Shown piece after piece: positions 6,552 to 13,376 of a DNA stretch of 23,746 nt; position 1 is the first letter of the stretch; every line of letters begins with the position of its first letter. The notes below the pieces were generated by a model that worked only from the letters and a program-made list of their open reading frames with translations, did no database searches and had not been told where the DNA came from. The position numbers were made by a program, and so were the translations under genes. Location of the stretch: positions 1 to 23,746 of IMG/VR virus record IMGVR_UViG_3300037557_000349; one strand, given 5' to 3'. This DNA comes from a virus.

Positions 6552-7375
6552 AACTTATAACCTTCCGTCATATAGATATTTGTTGCTGATTTCGCCGCCT
6601 CTGGATCATCAGTCGGATCTAAAACTGCTTCATTAAACTCTTTGTTTGGACTTCCGTGGCAATACCACCCCACATGGGAGTACCTAGCCCCACCTTTAAC
6701 CATGCTCACTCCATGAGAAGCAATGTAATTAGACGGAAAGAAAAGAATGTCTCCTTTCTTGGGCGCATATTCAATATCTAAATATCCAAACTTGACTAAC
6801 CCGCCCGTGTAATTGGTGCCGTCTAACTCTTCTTCTGTTTCTACGTGATCGTTGAAAAAGGCAATAGTTGAAACTGTGGTTCGTGTTGCTATTTGATCTG
6901 TTGGATGAGGAGAACCGTATTCATAATCCACACTTTGATCAGAATGCATTCCCAGATAAGCACCCTCTGGATAAACCAAAATGTGACTTTTTATCTTCCA
7001 CCAAATACATTTGCCCGCTAATGGAAATAGATTTAAATAATCCAAAAGACAATTATCTGTTGTGTTTTGCAAAAGTTCCAAGATTTTGTAAATATCAGAA
7101 GGTGTTTCTCGGTGGATGAAAGCACAATGTTGTGGCATTTTGTAAACAGAATCGGATGGAAAAAAGTATCCGTTCCTATTTATGAAGCCTTCTTCACCAG
7201 AAATCGGATCTTTTCCGGGCGTGTACATGACTTTGCGTTCTTTTTCCACTGATTCCTCAGCGAAACAGGCTAAAGCACCCCAATCGGTCTCTACGGCGCT
7301 CTCATAAAGAACCACGCCACCCCCTAAATGCTTGCCTTTTGCCTCACGAGGTTGCCATGCCGTTCCTTCGGTCAT
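6548..7375 (-). CDS. 2OG-Fe(II) oxygenase, prolyl-4-hydroxylase-like (B2)
   Basis: The open frame reaches an ATG at 7423, but the ATG at 7375 forms an ATGA overlap with the upstream stop, as elsewhere in this operon, so that start is chosen (275 residues). The family opening motif GGGVVLYESAV follows at residue 18. Ligands are H144 and D146 (GMHSDQS), distal H221 (SHGV) and R231 (GARYSH). The core strand is GGLVKFGYLDI. The preceding loop ELDGTNYT is shared with the plus-strand oxygenase at 3485-4510, marking these two as closer relatives. The downstream gene is the truncated dehydrogenase, coupled by ATGA. Confidence 0.88.
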   Translation of the reverse strand: MTEGTAWQPREAKGKHLGGGVVLYESAVETDWGALACFAEESVEKERKVMYTPGKDPISGEEGFINRNGYFFPSDSVYKMPQHCAFIHRETPSDIYKILELLQNTTDNCLLDYLNLFPLAGKCIWWKIKSHILVYPEGAYLGMHSDQSVDYEYGSPHPTDQIATRTTVSTIAFFNDHVETEEELDGTNYTGGLVKFGYLDIEYAPKKGDILFFPSNYIASHGVSMVKGGARYSHVGWYCHGSPNKEFNEAVLDPTDDPEAAKSATNIYMTEGYKL

Positions 7376-8244
7376 TCGTCGTCCACCGCTGGCCAATAGA
7401 CAGGTGCTTGCTGATGTCCCCATGCTGGATATTTGTCATGCATTTCTTCATCAGTCCACCCAGAAGACTCTATGAAATCCCTCTCAATATGTTTTTGCCA
7501 CAAAAAATTGGCTTCTGGAGATTCATCAGGATCGAATATAAGAAGTCTTTCAACTTCATCTTCTACAGGAGTGTTAAGAGGCTCTGTTGAACCTTGTCCA
7601 AACCACCCCAGATAAGAAAGCCTTCGAGATCCTTCTTCGACAGTACGAACCTCATGTGCCCCCAAATAGTTAGCAGGAAATATCAACAAGTCCCCACGCT
7701 CAACAGGAAAATTCAATCCTGCGTATGGAAAATGCATATCCCCACCTTTACAACTATCCACATGCAACGTGGTAGTCAACACGTTTCGACTTGACACTTC
7801 GTTCCGTCCTACAACTTCATTCCTAGTATTCCAAGAATACCCAACATTATTATCTTGATGTAGTTGCAACCCTGCTCCCGGTTCGTAAACCAAAGCGTGA
7901 CCTTTATCTCTCCACCATAAAGAATGAATAAGAACCGGATATTCTTCTAAATATTTTAAAACATGCTTATAAATTTGCTGTTCAGTTTTATTCCAAAAAT
8001 CAACAGCACCTTCTGCTCTTTCAAAATTTTGTGGCGGATAGTGAGGATGAACAATAATTGGCCATTCATTTACAGTGTTTATTGGGTAAACAACACCACT
8101 GTCACGATGAGTTACATGAGTATCGGTAAAGTCATAAATAAGATTCTGCGTATAGTCACGCATAGCAACAAGTTCGTCAATGATAAAATCAGGAACCTCA
8201 ATGGCGTTACGCTCTATCGCAATCCCGTTAGAGAAATGTTCCAC
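7372..8244 (-). CDS. 2OG-Fe(II) oxygenase, prolyl-4-hydroxylase-like (B3)
   Basis: 290 residues, starting with GTG at 8244 that overlaps the TAG stop of the upstream gene by one base (TAGTG). The sequence begins with the family motif (HFSNGIAIERNAIEV). Ligands are H129 and D131 (LQLHQDNN), distal H197 (GAHEV) and R207 or R208 (GSRRLSY, one residue longer than in relatives). GGDMHFPYAGL is the core strand. A C-terminal extension of about 70 residues (EDEVERLLIFDPDESPEANF onwards) parallels those of B2 and A2. Substrate unknown. Confidence 0.88.
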   Translation of the reverse strand: MEHFSNGIAIERNAIEVPDFIIDELVAMRDYTQNLIYDFTDTHVTHRDSGVVYPINTVNEWPIIVHPHYPPQNFERAEGAVDFWNKTEQQIYKHVLKYLEEYPVLIHSLWWRDKGHALVYEPGAGLQLHQDNNVGYSWNTRNEVVGRNEVSSRNVLTTTLHVDSCKGGDMHFPYAGLNFPVERGDLLIFPANYLGAHEVRTVEEGSRRLSYLGWFGQGSTEPLNTPVEDEVERLLIFDPDESPEANFLWQKHIERDFIESSGWTDEEMHDKYPAWGHQQAPVYWPAVDDE

Positions 8245-9227
8245 TATTTACCTTCTTTATAATTTCCTGTATCAACATGTTTTTGTAACCTATTAGTAAT
8301 TACTAAAAGAAATGCTAGTCGATCTTCGTTGTTCAAGTGCCCCAGACTAGCCCAAACAACATCCATACAGTGTTGAAGCAATAAATCGGTAGGAGGAGGA
8401 TCTTCATCTGAGTATCTGTCCACCTCATTAATACCTAGTCCTTTCCAATCAAAAGGTCTGCTTTTAGGCATCAAAGATGAAGGAACAGGACCAATATCTG
8501 GATAATGCCATTCATGTCCAACATGTTTAGGACGACGCGGTTGTTTTAAAACAAAATCAACAGCCTCGCGAACTGTCCACTTTCCCCCAACATAAATAGA
8601 TTTATCCATAAGAGGTTCTTGGGCATAATTAAACCGTGTTTCTACTTGACCATCACGATCAAAAAGAAACTTCTCAAACAATCCATGTATTTCCTGTGAA
8701 GCACCACCTGTTACATGAAAAGGTTCAGCATGTTCCCAAATGCCTTGCTCGTTTTTAATCAACGGACCATAATCATCAACAGCCCGAATTTCATAACCTT
8801 TTAAATACAAAGCCAAAGAATGTTCAGGCTTATAGTCATCCCCCACTCCTTCAGGATTAATATTCATTTTTTCCGTAAAAGGAAAAGTGACATAAGGGTA
8901 TTCAGACTTTAAGAACTCTAAAATCTCCTCATTCTCACAAGGTTCCTGCTCACCCAACTGATTAGTCGGAATCGCTATAACAGAAAATCCTCTATCAAAA
9001 AACTCTTCGTGGAGCACCTGAAGATCCTCAAACTTCTTGTGCGTTCTCTCCAAAGACATAATCTGATCAGTTTTTGCTTTATACCCACATTTTGTTGCAA
9101 CGGGTAAAAACATTGTGACTTTTCCCTTGAAAGCCTCCAACATGTTTTCTTGACCATCTAATGAGCGAACTGGAATGTCATAAATCCCATTGACTTCTTT
9201 GTTTTTTATATGAGAATCCATGGTCAT
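8244..9227 (-). CDS. Glutathione-peroxidase-like thioredoxin-fold protein with extra C-terminal region (1)
   Basis: 327 residues, against about 160-200 for ordinary glutathione peroxidases. Residues 15-195 follow the family: GIYDIPVRSLDG, KGKVTMFLPVATKCGYKAKT with the peroxidatic Cys at C47, then FSVIAIPTNQLGEQEP (N89, Q90) and IHGLFEKFLFDRDG. In typical enzymes the last motif is WNFxKFLVDR; here Gly and Leu stand where the catalytic Trp and Asn should be. An insertion of about 40-50 residues precedes it, and a unique region of about 120 residues follows (PRRPKHVGHEWHYPDIGPVP). Family members reduce peroxides with thiols, but the missing residues leave activity uncertain. The start overlaps the TauD-like gene as ATGA. 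Confidence 0.8.
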   Translation of the reverse strand: MTMDSHIKNKEVNGIYDIPVRSLDGQENMLEAFKGKVTMFLPVATKCGYKAKTDQIMSLERTHKKFEDLQVLHEEFFDRGFSVIAIPTNQLGEQEPCENEEILEFLKSEYPYVTFPFTEKMNINPEGVGDDYKPEHSLALYLKGYEIRAVDDYGPLIKNEQGIWEHAEPFHVTGGASQEIHGLFEKFLFDRDGQVETRFNYAQEPLMDKSIYVGGKWTVREAVDFVLKQPRRPKHVGHEWHYPDIGPVPSSLMPKSRPFDWKGLGINEVDRYSDEDPPPTDLLLQHCMDVVWASLGHLNNEDRLAFLLVITNRLQKHVDTGNYKEGK

Positions 9228-10024
9228 GCTAAATATTCTGGTTTAGCCAGTTGTCCCTCTAATTTGTCAAAAATTCTTTCTCCATGTTGCCAGCCCCCTA
9301 AAAAACCATGAACCATAGAGGAATTGTCCCAAACCAGCAAGTCACCCTCAGACCATTCCCATTGAATTTGATTTTCTGGCTCATAAAGAACGCCATCAAC
9401 TTGTGTGCCGTTTAGCCAAGTTTTATATTCATTAAATAATTCTGTTTCCCCATCCACAGGATCACATTCCGGTCCAGTATAAAAAAGAGACGTTGCTCCC
9501 GTTACGGAATGAGTTCGTAAAGCAGGATGAACAGCACCTTCAGCCAGTTCCCCAGTCTCAGGATCATTTGCCCCAGAACGATGAAGAACCATCAAGTCCT
9601 TTAAATATTCCCGTAAATGAGAAGGACATTTTTCGTACAACTTCTGACAGTCCACCAAGACTGTGTTTCCTTTACCTTTTTCGCCTGTCCATGTATGCAT
9701 ATGCATACTTGTAATAGTTGGAGATTCTTCCCAGACAGTATTATCGGCGTGCCAATGCCCCACCAAGAAATCATCTGGCATGTCAGGTAAAACCTTCTCT
9801 AGGTGTGGATGAGTTATATCCCAAATTCCATTAGCGTCACGACTTCCTTCGCCCCTCATTAAAGAAACCAAGACTTCTTTATGCTGTCGTCTGTTCGGAC
9901 GTAATTCAACAAAACCTAAAACTTTATTTTGGGCTAAAAGATCTGCGTAATAATCACTATTATCCAAGATTTCTTTAACAGTTACATTTTGTAAATGAAC
10001 CCATGAATCGCATGTGACCAACAT
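9224..10024 (-). CDS. TauD/TfdA-family 2OG-Fe(II) dioxygenase
   Basis: 266 residues. This oxygenase belongs to a different branch from its neighbours. GHWHADNTVWEESP carries H92 and D94 in the TauD-type HxD context, VLVDCQKLYEKCP matches the strand and helix that follow it in TauD, HPALRTHSVTGATSLFY is the family's substrate/2OG segment, and WDNSSMVHG (H239) with GER (R250) completes the triad and 2OG-binding Arg. Known members hydroxylate taurine, 2,4-D, carnitine precursors or free and carrier-bound amino acids, so the substrate cannot be predicted. It is coupled to both flanking genes (TAATG upstream, ATGA downstream). Confidence 0.88.
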   Translation of the reverse strand: MLVTCDSWVHLQNVTVKEILDNSDYYADLLAQNKVLGFVELRPNRRQHKEVLVSLMRGEGSRDANGIWDITHPHLEKVLPDMPDDFLVGHWHADNTVWEESPTITSMHMHTWTGEKGKGNTVLVDCQKLYEKCPSHLREYLKDLMVLHRSGANDPETGELAEGAVHPALRTHSVTGATSLFYTGPECDPVDGETELFNEYKTWLNGTQVDGVLYEPENQIQWEWSEGDLLVWDNSSMVHGFLGGWQHGERIFDKLEGQLAKPEYLA

Positions 10025-10743
10025 TATGGCTTGTCCAGTTCAGGATGTCCTTCGTGCTTTGGTCCGATTCGTTCATCTTTCTCATTCAATCCTGTACGGA
10101 TACTCCCCATCCAAGTCCACGGGTTTTCGGTATTGTTTTTAAACTTGAAATCACCATACTCTTGGCGTTCCTTCATCAAATCTGGTTTATCCCACAGATG
10201 CTCCACTTCAAATTCAACATTTGAAAGCAAATCGTCTTGATACACCTGAAAGAACATAAAAGGCATACCTTCTGGAAAGACAACAGGTTCCCCTACCTTT
10301 GTTATCTTCCAGTTCATGTTCCATTCATCCGGCCACCAAGAAGTAGGAATCGTCGCCGTTAAAGGAACTGCCCCATCTACAAAGTAATTAGGTGAACCTG
10401 AGATCCATGTGCTGTATCCCTCAGGAGTTTCCATAGACCAACCAGTAGCAAAAGACATGATTCCGATAATGCTTGGAATCACCACTGCTCTCTCATACTC
10501 CTGCCCATCAACCGTATGAGTGATCGTTTCCCCTGAAAGAACACGTGGGACAGCATTTCCGCCATCCCACTGAACAACAACTTCTTGTTGAAGCACCATT
10601 TCCCATCCACATACATTTGCCGCTGTTAAAGGTAAGCATTTGTATGCATGTTTGTTATAAGTGTCATCCATCCAACCTCGTTTACGACGCGACTGTTGAA
10701 TTTCTGGTGGGTTTTGATGATTCTTTCTTAAAACTACTTTCAT
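10024..10743 (-). CDS. DUF6065-like protein
   Basis: 239 residues. The pattern RGWMDDTYNKHAYKCLPLTAANVCGWEM, then VVVQWDGGN, FATGWSMETPEGYSTWISGS, VDGAVPLTATIPTSWWPDE, WNMNWKITKVGEPVVFPEGMPF is what I recall for DUF6065, a family of unknown biochemical function. It is beta-rich, with many Trp residues and no membrane segment. Its core is echoed in the gene at 20166-20918, next to the halogenase, so both gene groups carry a protein of this kind. It starts as an ATGA overlap with the upstream oxygenase stop and ends as TAATG with the TauD-like gene. Confidence 0.72.
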   Translation of the reverse strand: MKVVLRKNHQNPPEIQQSRRKRGWMDDTYNKHAYKCLPLTAANVCGWEMVLQQEVVVQWDGGNAVPRVLSGETITHTVDGQEYERAVVIPSIIGIMSFATGWSMETPEGYSTWISGSPNYFVDGAVPLTATIPTSWWPDEWNMNWKITKVGEPVVFPEGMPFMFFQVYQDDLLSNVEFEVEHLWDKPDLMKERQEYGDFKFKNNTENPWTWMGSIRTGLNEKDERIGPKHEGHPELDKP

Positions 10744-11444
10744 GAAGAAGCCGATTGTATCTGTCCGCCATATTGCTCAACCACCTGCTCTGCTATTACT
10801 CGCCTGTTTTGCTCAGGCGAATGATCTTGATGGTTTCGGTCATTGTAGTCATACATCGTTACCGCAGAATATTTCATTCCCTCTGTTACAGGCAACGATT
10901 GATGTGCATACACAAACGTGGACGGATGAACAATCACGTCCCCCTGTTCAGGAGTGAATTTAATATCCTGATAAGGAAGGACGTACTCTCCTCCTTCGTA
11001 ACCATCATTCAAATATCCGATTGCTGAGACAGTGGCACTATAAGAAAAACCATGATCAGCATGAACATTGAAATGTTGCCCAACGTCATATTTGACGAAG
11101 TTTGTCGCTTCCTCGTATTCCATTGCAATGTTGTACAAATTGCAATAGTGATTGACGCATTCTCTTACACCTAGAATAACTTCTTTGTAAATTTCGCCTG
11201 CTTCTTCAAAAGCAGGATCACAAATAGGAATATCGCTTTGGCGAAGTTTGAAGTCCCAACAATCTCTATATTCGGGCATCTTTTCTCGATCCCCAACAAG
11301 CGACTCTTTCCATGAGAAGTACTCGTGAGCACTATCTCCAATGCAATCCTCTAAACGCTCTATAAAGTTAGCGTCCTTATTCCATACATTCTTATATAGA
11401 ACTATTCCCGAATGTTCGTTTCCGACATATCCTGCGATATCCAT
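10740..11444 (-). CDS. 2OG-Fe(II) oxygenase, compact P4H-like with Lys at the 2OG site (B4)
   Basis: 234 residues. It lacks the NGIVLF opening of the longer paralogues and belongs to a separate subgroup. Ligands are H128 and D130 (FNVHADHGF) and distal H181 (YAHQSLPV). The usual Arg that binds 2-oxoglutarate is replaced by Lys (K191, EGMKYS), as it is in eukaryotic prolyl 4-hydroxylases. GGEYVLPYQDI and GDVIVHPSTF are the core strands. A strong ribosome site (AGGAG, 6 bases before ATG) suggests efficient independent initiation, unlike the coupled genes downstream. Confidence 0.88.
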   Translation of the reverse strand: MDIAGYVGNEHSGIVLYKNVWNKDANFIERLEDCIGDSAHEYFSWKESLVGDREKMPEYRDCWDFKLRQSDIPICDPAFEEAGEIYKEVILGVRECVNHYCNLYNIAMEYEEATNFVKYDVGQHFNVHADHGFSYSATVSAIGYLNDGYEGGEYVLPYQDIKFTPEQGDVIVHPSTFVYAHQSLPVTEGMKYSAVTMYDYNDRNHQDHSPEQNRRVIAEQVVEQYGGQIQSASS

Positions 11445-11452
11445 ATTTACTC

Positions 11453-12073
11453 CTAAAGGCTAGTTATTGTATAAAAAGAAGGTGTAGTCCATCGTGTTCC
11501 AGAAATCATTTGTTTAACTCCATGCAAATAATGCACATCACCGGGATGTGCTACTGCCAATCCGGGTTCTATTTCTAATTCTATTCCGTGTTCTGGATAA
11601 TAAAACTGACCACCTTCAAAATCTCCATTCCAATAGATAATAGAATTAATATCGTAGGTAGGAAAGGGATTAGGCGTTCCATCGTTTAATTGTTTATCGG
11701 CATGAGGCTGTTGTTCATTTCCTTCAAGCCAACGAATCAAAACAGGTGGACGCTGAGAAACACTTACAGAAAACTTGTCTTCAATCGCGTTTTGCATTTT
11801 TACAATGTATTTATTGATCAACTGATGTATTTCTGGTGCTGTCCGTTCAAGTATCTGACCACTACACATCCTGTCCCACCAGTAAGAAGCATCATAGATG
11901 CATTCTCCCTCCTCGTTATATTCTGTTTCACGAGGGTTTTCCCATTCGGTAATAGTAGGAAAGAACTCTTGAAGTGTTTTTAAATCATTTTCTTCAACAA
12001 AATTATGCATAATCATAATGTTGTCTTTAGAAGAACCGAAATAACCCGGTGTTATAAGTGACTTCTCTTCCAC
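11453..12073 (-). CDS. 2OG-Fe(II) oxygenase, compact P4H-like (B5)
   Basis: 206 residues from a GTG start at 12073; an in-frame stop four codons upstream makes this the earliest possible start, and an internal ATG (MIMHNF) remains possible because the ribosome site is weak. Ligands are H124 and D126 (QQPHADKQLND), distal H184 (YLHGV) and R194 (GTRWTT). The core strands are GGQFYYPEHGI and GLAVAHPGD. It represents a third sequence type in the array, distinct from both the NGIVLF group and the Lys-type pair. It lies between the second peroxidase-like gene and B4, with short gaps on both sides. Confidence 0.85.
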   Translation of the reverse strand: MEEKSLITPGYFGSSKDNIMIMHNFVEENDLKTLQEFFPTITEWENPRETEYNEEGECIYDASYWWDRMCSGQILERTAPEIHQLINKYIVKMQNAIEDKFSVSVSQRPPVLIRWLEGNEQQPHADKQLNDGTPNPFPTYDINSIIYWNGDFEGGQFYYPEHGIELEIEPGLAVAHPGDVHYLHGVKQMISGTRWTTPSFYTITSL

Positions 12074-12085
12074 ATTGTTAGGTTA

Positions 12086-12910
12086 TCACTCAGATAGAAA
12101 CCGATCAATGTCTTCACAAATCGAGTCCAGAGAGTAATCTACCCCTGCACGTTGCATGGGAGTTGGCCAAGGACCATCGTTATTGGCAGAGTCATCGTCC
12201 CACCATGAAAAAACTTCTCCACTTTTATCTCTTTGCCCAAGAAGAAAACTACTGGTATACCTAAAAAATCGTTTACCAGTTCTATCAATCAAAAATTTTT
12301 CAAAGTTTCCTTTGATTGGTGAAAATCCGGGTTTGGAACGATCTTCTTTTTGTTCTATTGCCGCCCATGGACTTTCTTCATAATGATGAGGAAGGTTCAG
12401 TTCATTTCGAGGTAGCGCATCTGCTCCAGTGATATGAAGCCAAAATGGATGAGGTTCTTGTTCGTATTGTGTTCCCGGAATCCAATTAGGGTCATAATCA
12501 TGTTTATCGAAGCGCCCATTTGTTAATTCAGAAAATTGATATTCGACACCATAGTGTTCACGCACATAGGATTCTGCTATTTGACCCGGAGTCAAATTTA
12601 AATTTTTGCGTTCCCCATAAGCCTCTAAACCATCATTGAATTCTTCATACCCGTGACATGTGAAATCATCTACCACAATTGCCTGAAGATTGAAGTCTGG
12701 TTCATTTCTATATAGTTCATCCAATTCTTTTAAAACAGAATGTTGAGGAACATTTCCACATCCAGCCGCACAATTGAAAACAAGAGTTACTTTTCCTTGG
12801 TATTTACTCAAAATGTCTGAATCTGCACCATCAGGAGACGCAATTTTGAAATCATAAAGTGATTTACTTTTTGTTTCTATAATGTCCGGTTTTTCTAATG
12901 TTGTCTTCAT
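12086..12910 (-). CDS. Glutathione-peroxidase-like thioredoxin-fold protein (2)
   Basis: 274 residues, again longer than the usual family. SLYDFKIASPDG and YQGKVTLVFNCAAGCGNVPQ align with the peroxidase start; C51 is the expected peroxidatic Cys, with a second Cys at C47 spaced CxxxC. The motif that normally reads FPCNQFGxQEP is degraded (VDDFTCHGYEEF), so the catalytic Gln is not evident, and WNF is GNF (G201, N202) in GNFEKFLIDRTGKRFFRY. A large insertion of about 100 residues (QIAESYVREHYGVEYQFSEL onwards) lies between. It shares the extended architecture with the protein at 8244-9227 but is clearly diverged. Good ribosome site (AGGA). Confidence 0.75.
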   Translation of the reverse strand: MKTTLEKPDIIETKSKSLYDFKIASPDGADSDILSKYQGKVTLVFNCAAGCGNVPQHSVLKELDELYRNEPDFNLQAIVVDDFTCHGYEEFNDGLEAYGERKNLNLTPGQIAESYVREHYGVEYQFSELTNGRFDKHDYDPNWIPGTQYEQEPHPFWLHITGADALPRNELNLPHHYEESPWAAIEQKEDRSKPGFSPIKGNFEKFLIDRTGKRFFRYTSSFLLGQRDKSGEVFSWWDDDSANNDGPWPTPMQRAGVDYSLDSICEDIDRFLSE

Positions 12911-12915
12911 TTTTC

Positions 12916-13371
12916 CTACTTAAAAGACGGTGGGAAATATGGAGGGAAGAACGGTGGAAAGAACGGTGGGAAAAATGGTGGGAAGAATGGAGGAAAGTGG
13001 GGTGGGAAATGTGGTGGGAAGAACGGAGGGAAGAATGGAGGGAAGAATGGAGGAAAGAATGGAGGGAAGAACGGTGGGAAATAAGGAGGAAAATAAGGAG
13101 GGAAGTAAGGACTGTAATATGTGTAATCAATTGCAGTAACCAACGGCATTTCTGTTCCTGCCGTTTGAACCTGACTTTTAACCTTATTTAAATTACCACT
13201 ACCAATAGAACCACCAGAGTCATCAATATTCTCTGCCGTAGCAGTACCCACTACGAAACCAGAAGTGGTTATCGTATTGTCAGACTCTCCTCCACTTGTT
13301 CCCTTTGTCTGCCCGACAATATTAGGAATAGTGTCTTTTCTCGGTCCGGTTCTACCTTCTGCTTCAGCCAT
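12916..13371 (-). CDS. PASTA-like protein with (Y/F/H)FPP-repeat tail
   Basis: 151 residues in two parts. Residues 14-85 resemble one PASTA domain (TIPNIVGQTKGT, then SGFVVGTAT, then SQVQTAGTEMPLVTAIDY), a small fold that binds peptidoglycan or serves as an adhesive module. Residues 89-148 are fifteen perfect four-residue units of the form aromatic/His-Phe-Pro-Pro, ending SFK. The tail is uncharged apart from that end and could form an extended polyproline-type rod. The gene sits between the tail-fibre gene (5 bases after its stop) and the oxygenase series, so it is probably a virion tail protein. The regular Pro and aromatic content makes it a candidate substrate for the neighbouring hydroxylases and the halogenase (inference). 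Confidence 0.8.
   Translation of the reverse strand: MAEAEGRTGPRKDTIPNIVGQTKGTSGGESDNTITTSGFVVGTATAENIDDSGGSIGSGNLNKVKSQVQTAGTEMPLVTAIDYTYYSPYFPPYFPPYFPPFFPPFFPPFFPPFFPPFFPPHFPPHFPPFFPPFFPPFFPPFFPPYFPPSFK
12928..13107 (-). repeat. 15 x 12-bp tandem repeat encoding xFPP units
   Basis: Fifteen in-register 12-bp units. The plus strand is strongly purine-rich (variants of GGGAAGAACGGT) and the coding strand pyrimidine-rich. Units differ mainly at third positions and in the first residue (Tyr, Phe or His). A block of this type can change copy number by slippage, and its strand asymmetry could favour unusual DNA structure. Confidence 0.9.
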
Positions 13372-13376
13372 TATCC

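Noticed and set aside
7963-8262. Plus-strand ORF of 99 codons over the B3 oxygenase
   Set aside because: Lies wholly opposite a strongly supported gene with intact active-site motifs; no ribosome site or family resemblance.
2554-12073. TET/JBP-type DNA base hydroxylases (DNA hypermodification)
   Set aside because: The motifs (GGE...FP strand, G-x-RY or G-x-KY ending) are of the prolyl-hydroxylase and TauD branches, and no base-modifying glycosyltransferase or nucleotide enzyme is present.
12898-13191. Antisense Arg/Trp/Glu-rich ORFs over the FPP repeat
   Set aside because: Long open frames on both strands are produced by the 12-bp repeat itself; only the minus frame with the PASTA-like N-terminus and ribosome site makes a coherent protein.
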